Below, in pieces: positions 5,068 through 6,007 of a stretch of 6,007 nucleotides of DNA. The notes below the pieces were generated by a model. It ran no database searches. It saw only the letters and a list, made by a program, of their open reading frames with translations, and had not been told where the DNA came from. This DNA comes from Bacteroidales bacterium UBA5429 (GTDB taxonomy: Bacteria; Bacteroidota; Bacteroidia; Bacteroidales; WCHB1-69). The DNA lies in contig DIRT01000039.1 in assembly GCA_002427605.1 (NCBI GenBank), positions 1 to 6,007 of the forward strand. Direction: 5' to 3'. Each line of letters starts with the position of its first letter. Position 1 is the stretch's first letter. A program made the translations under genes and the position numbers.

Positions 5068-5075
5068 CAAAGTTA
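5068..5075 (-). promoter_or_regulatory. -7 box of folK promoter
   Basis: The minus strand reads TAACTTTG, a perfect TAnnTTTG. GTTA at 5099-5096 lies 20 nt upstream and is a weak -33 candidate (consensus TTTG). Transcription should begin at about 5061-5063, a handful of bases before ATG 5057, so the folK message may be almost leaderless. It is divergent from the promoter of the PspC operon. Confidence 0.65.
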
Positions 5076-5122
5076 TAGATAATTTAACAATATTGTAACT
5101 CGATTTTATAAAGAAAAAAATG

Positions 5123-5130
5123 TATTTTTG
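5123..5130 (+). promoter_or_regulatory. -7 box of PspC/LiaF-like operon
   Basis: TATTTTTG matches TAnnTTTG. Transcription would begin near 5137, giving about 60 nt of A-rich leader to ATG 5197 or about 9 nt to ATG 5146. A second near match, GATCTTTG (one mismatch), lies at 5137-5144. No -33 element is clear at the standard spacing, so this could be regulated or served by an alternative sigma factor; that is inference. Confidence 0.4.
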
Positions 5131-5196
5131 TAAATTGATCTTTGAATGGGATCAATGAACCATTTTAACAACAATAATCAAGAAAAATCATCTATT

Positions 5197-5691
5197 ATGG
5201 AATATAGAAAATTGTATCGCAGCAGAACTGATCGAAAATTAGCCGGTATTTGTGGCGGATTAGGAATCCATTTCGGGATGGATCCGGTCATTATCAGAAT
5301 TATTTTTATCGTCCTTACTCTTTTTGGAGGATCCGGACTCCTCTTATACTTTATCATGGTGCTCGTTGTTCCAGATGAACCCGGAGATGGGTACTACGAA
5401 AAAAAAAATGACAGACGAGAAGAACGATTTGAACAATTCGCAGAGGAAATAAAAGAGAATGCGGAGAGTTTTGGCAGAGATGTCAAAGAGCAATATGAAT
5501 ATTATCAGGAAAAATCCCAGGTAGGAAGATGGGTTTTGGCTATCATAGGAGTGTTGCTCATTGGAGCGGGAATTATTTGGCTACTTTCAAATTTCCTTCC
5601 CCTCTTCTCGCCTAAAATCTACTTCCCTGCATTCCTGATTTTAATCGGTTTGATTATCCTGCTTACATCATTTCGAAACACAAAAAATTAA
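5197..5691 (+). CDS. PspC-domain membrane protein with C-terminal LiaI/LiaF-like segment
   Basis: 164 residues from the chosen start. Residues 5-62 are a PspC domain: KLYRSRTDRKLAGICGGLG, then IHFGMDPVIIRIIF, a hydrophobic helix with FGGSGLLLYFIM, and the VVPDEP end. PspC proteins act in the inner membrane in phage-shock or envelope-stress responses. Residues 68-108 are highly charged and helical (RREERFEQFAEEIKENAESF), a likely coiled coil on one side of the membrane. Two more membrane segments follow (112-130 and 142-159) with G-LLI-GI-W and P-FLILIG patterns like those of LiaI/LiaF. A longer frame opens at ATG 5146 and adds 17 Asn-rich residues with no family resemblance. ATG 5197 puts the PspC motif at the N-terminus, as in relatives, but the longer form cannot be excluded. 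No Shine-Dalgarno distinguishes them. Confidence 0.9.
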   Translation: MEYRKLYRSRTDRKLAGICGGLGIHFGMDPVIIRIIFIVLTLFGGSGLLLYFIMVLVVPDEPGDGYYEKKNDRREERFEQFAEEIKENAESFGRDVKEQYEYYQEKSQVGRWVLAIIGVLLIGAGIIWLLSNFLPLFSPKIYFPAFLILIGLIILLTSFRNTKN

Positions 5692-5695
5692 AACC

Positions 5696-5935
5696 ATGAA
5701 ATACAATCAATTTTTTTGGGGAATCCTCCTCATTACAGTCGGCATTTTATGGATTCTTCATTCATCAGCGATAGTCACATTATGCTGGCTGGACATCCGC
5801 AAGCTGTGGCCTGTGATTTTTATTTTTATCGGGGTTTCGGTAATCCCGGTTAAAGATTGGATCAAGTTCATTCTCAATCTATTGGTATTAGCCGTAACCG
5901 TCATATTGGTGCTGCACCCCATAACTACAATTTAG
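5696..5935 (+). CDS. small LiaI/LiaF-like (DUF5668-type) membrane protein
   Basis: 79 residues, almost entirely hydrophobic, with three likely membrane segments (about 7-25, 37-51, 56-76). The phrases FFWGILLITVGILWIL (6-21) and RKLWPVIFIFIGVSVI (35-50) match the LiaI/LiaF-type repeat of G-LLI-GI-WLL followed by a Trp-Pro helix ending in IG. In Firmicutes LiaF restrains an envelope-stress sensor kinase; here no sensor kinase or regulator gene is present, so a comparable role is only a guess. It starts 4 nt after the PspC gene's stop, so the two are one operon. It resembles the C-terminal part of the PspC protein. The stop codon (5933-5935) overlaps the first unit of the heptad array. It lacks the globular C-terminal domain of full-length LiaF. 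Confidence 0.8.
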   Translation: MKYNQFFWGILLITVGILWILHSSAIVTLCWLDIRKLWPVIFIFIGVSVIPVKDWIKFILNLLVLAVTVILVLHPITTI

Positions 5936-6003
5936 AAGGAAGAAGGTAGAGGGTAGAAGGAAAAGGCGGAAGGCGGAATACAGTTACGAATTACGAATTA
6001 GAC
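5934..6003. repeat. 7-bp-period composite array (AGAAGGN, GGCGGAA, ATTACGA)
   Basis: Ten consecutive 7-bp units in one phase: AGAAGGA, AGAAGGT, AGAGGGT, AGAAGGA, AAAGGCG, GAAGGCG, GAATACA, GTTACGA, ATTACGA, ATTAGAC. Three 7-mer families follow each other without a break in period. The array starts on the last two bases of the LiaF-like gene's TAG stop. The ATTACGA units are the reverse complement of TAATTCG at 226-239. It probably continues past the window edge or ends at CTCC. Confidence 0.75.
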
Positions 6004-6007
6004 CTCC

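Overview
The window looks like a piece of a Bacteroidales chromosome (phylum Bacteroidota). Four things point there: a DUF3822-type protein and a PF13568-like outer-membrane beta-barrel, both characteristic of the phylum; the pairing of folK with a deoxynucleoside kinase; several perfect matches to the Bacteroidota -7 promoter box TAnnTTTG at the expected places and no convincing Shine-Dalgarno sites; and AT-rich spacers filled with 7-bp-period repeats. The genus cannot be fixed from this sequence.

Layout. Positions 1-540 hold no credible gene. They contain two hairpin repeats (REP-like), several short arrays with a 7-bp period, and a 24-bp direct repeat. A tRNA-Val(UAC) gene on the minus strand (593-667) follows, with its own -7 box upstream and a strong intrinsic terminator downstream (541-581). 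From 779 to 5057 seven genes lie head to tail on the minus strand. In transcription order they are folK (folate synthesis), a deoxynucleoside kinase, a single-pass membrane protein with a weakly pilin-like N-terminal half, a DUF3822 protein, rsmD (16S rRNA m2G966 methyltransferase), pth (peptidyl-tRNA hydrolase) and an outer-membrane beta-barrel protein. Junctions are tight: 8 nt between folK and dNK, TAATG between the membrane protein and DUF3822, 19 nt before rsmD, TGATG between rsmD and pth, and a 35-nt overlap between pth and the barrel gene. -7 boxes lie upstream of folK and of the membrane protein, so this is probably two overlapping transcription units. Divergent from folK on the plus strand is a two-gene membrane operon: a PspC-domain protein and a small LiaI/LiaF-like protein. 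A further 7-bp-period array starts on the stop codon of the latter and runs to the window end.

Functionally the cluster is mostly housekeeping: folate and nucleotide metabolism, ribosome maturation and peptidyl-tRNA recycling. The PspC/LiaF pair resembles envelope-stress modules. The least understood part is the translationally coupled pair of membrane protein and DUF3822 protein. The most unusual DNA-level signal is the set of heptad arrays at both ends, which includes the same 7-mer in opposite orientations. Several long reading frames open at TTG or GTG; for five of the minus-strand genes I placed the start at a downstream ATG that fits the family N-terminus or gives a stop/start overlap.
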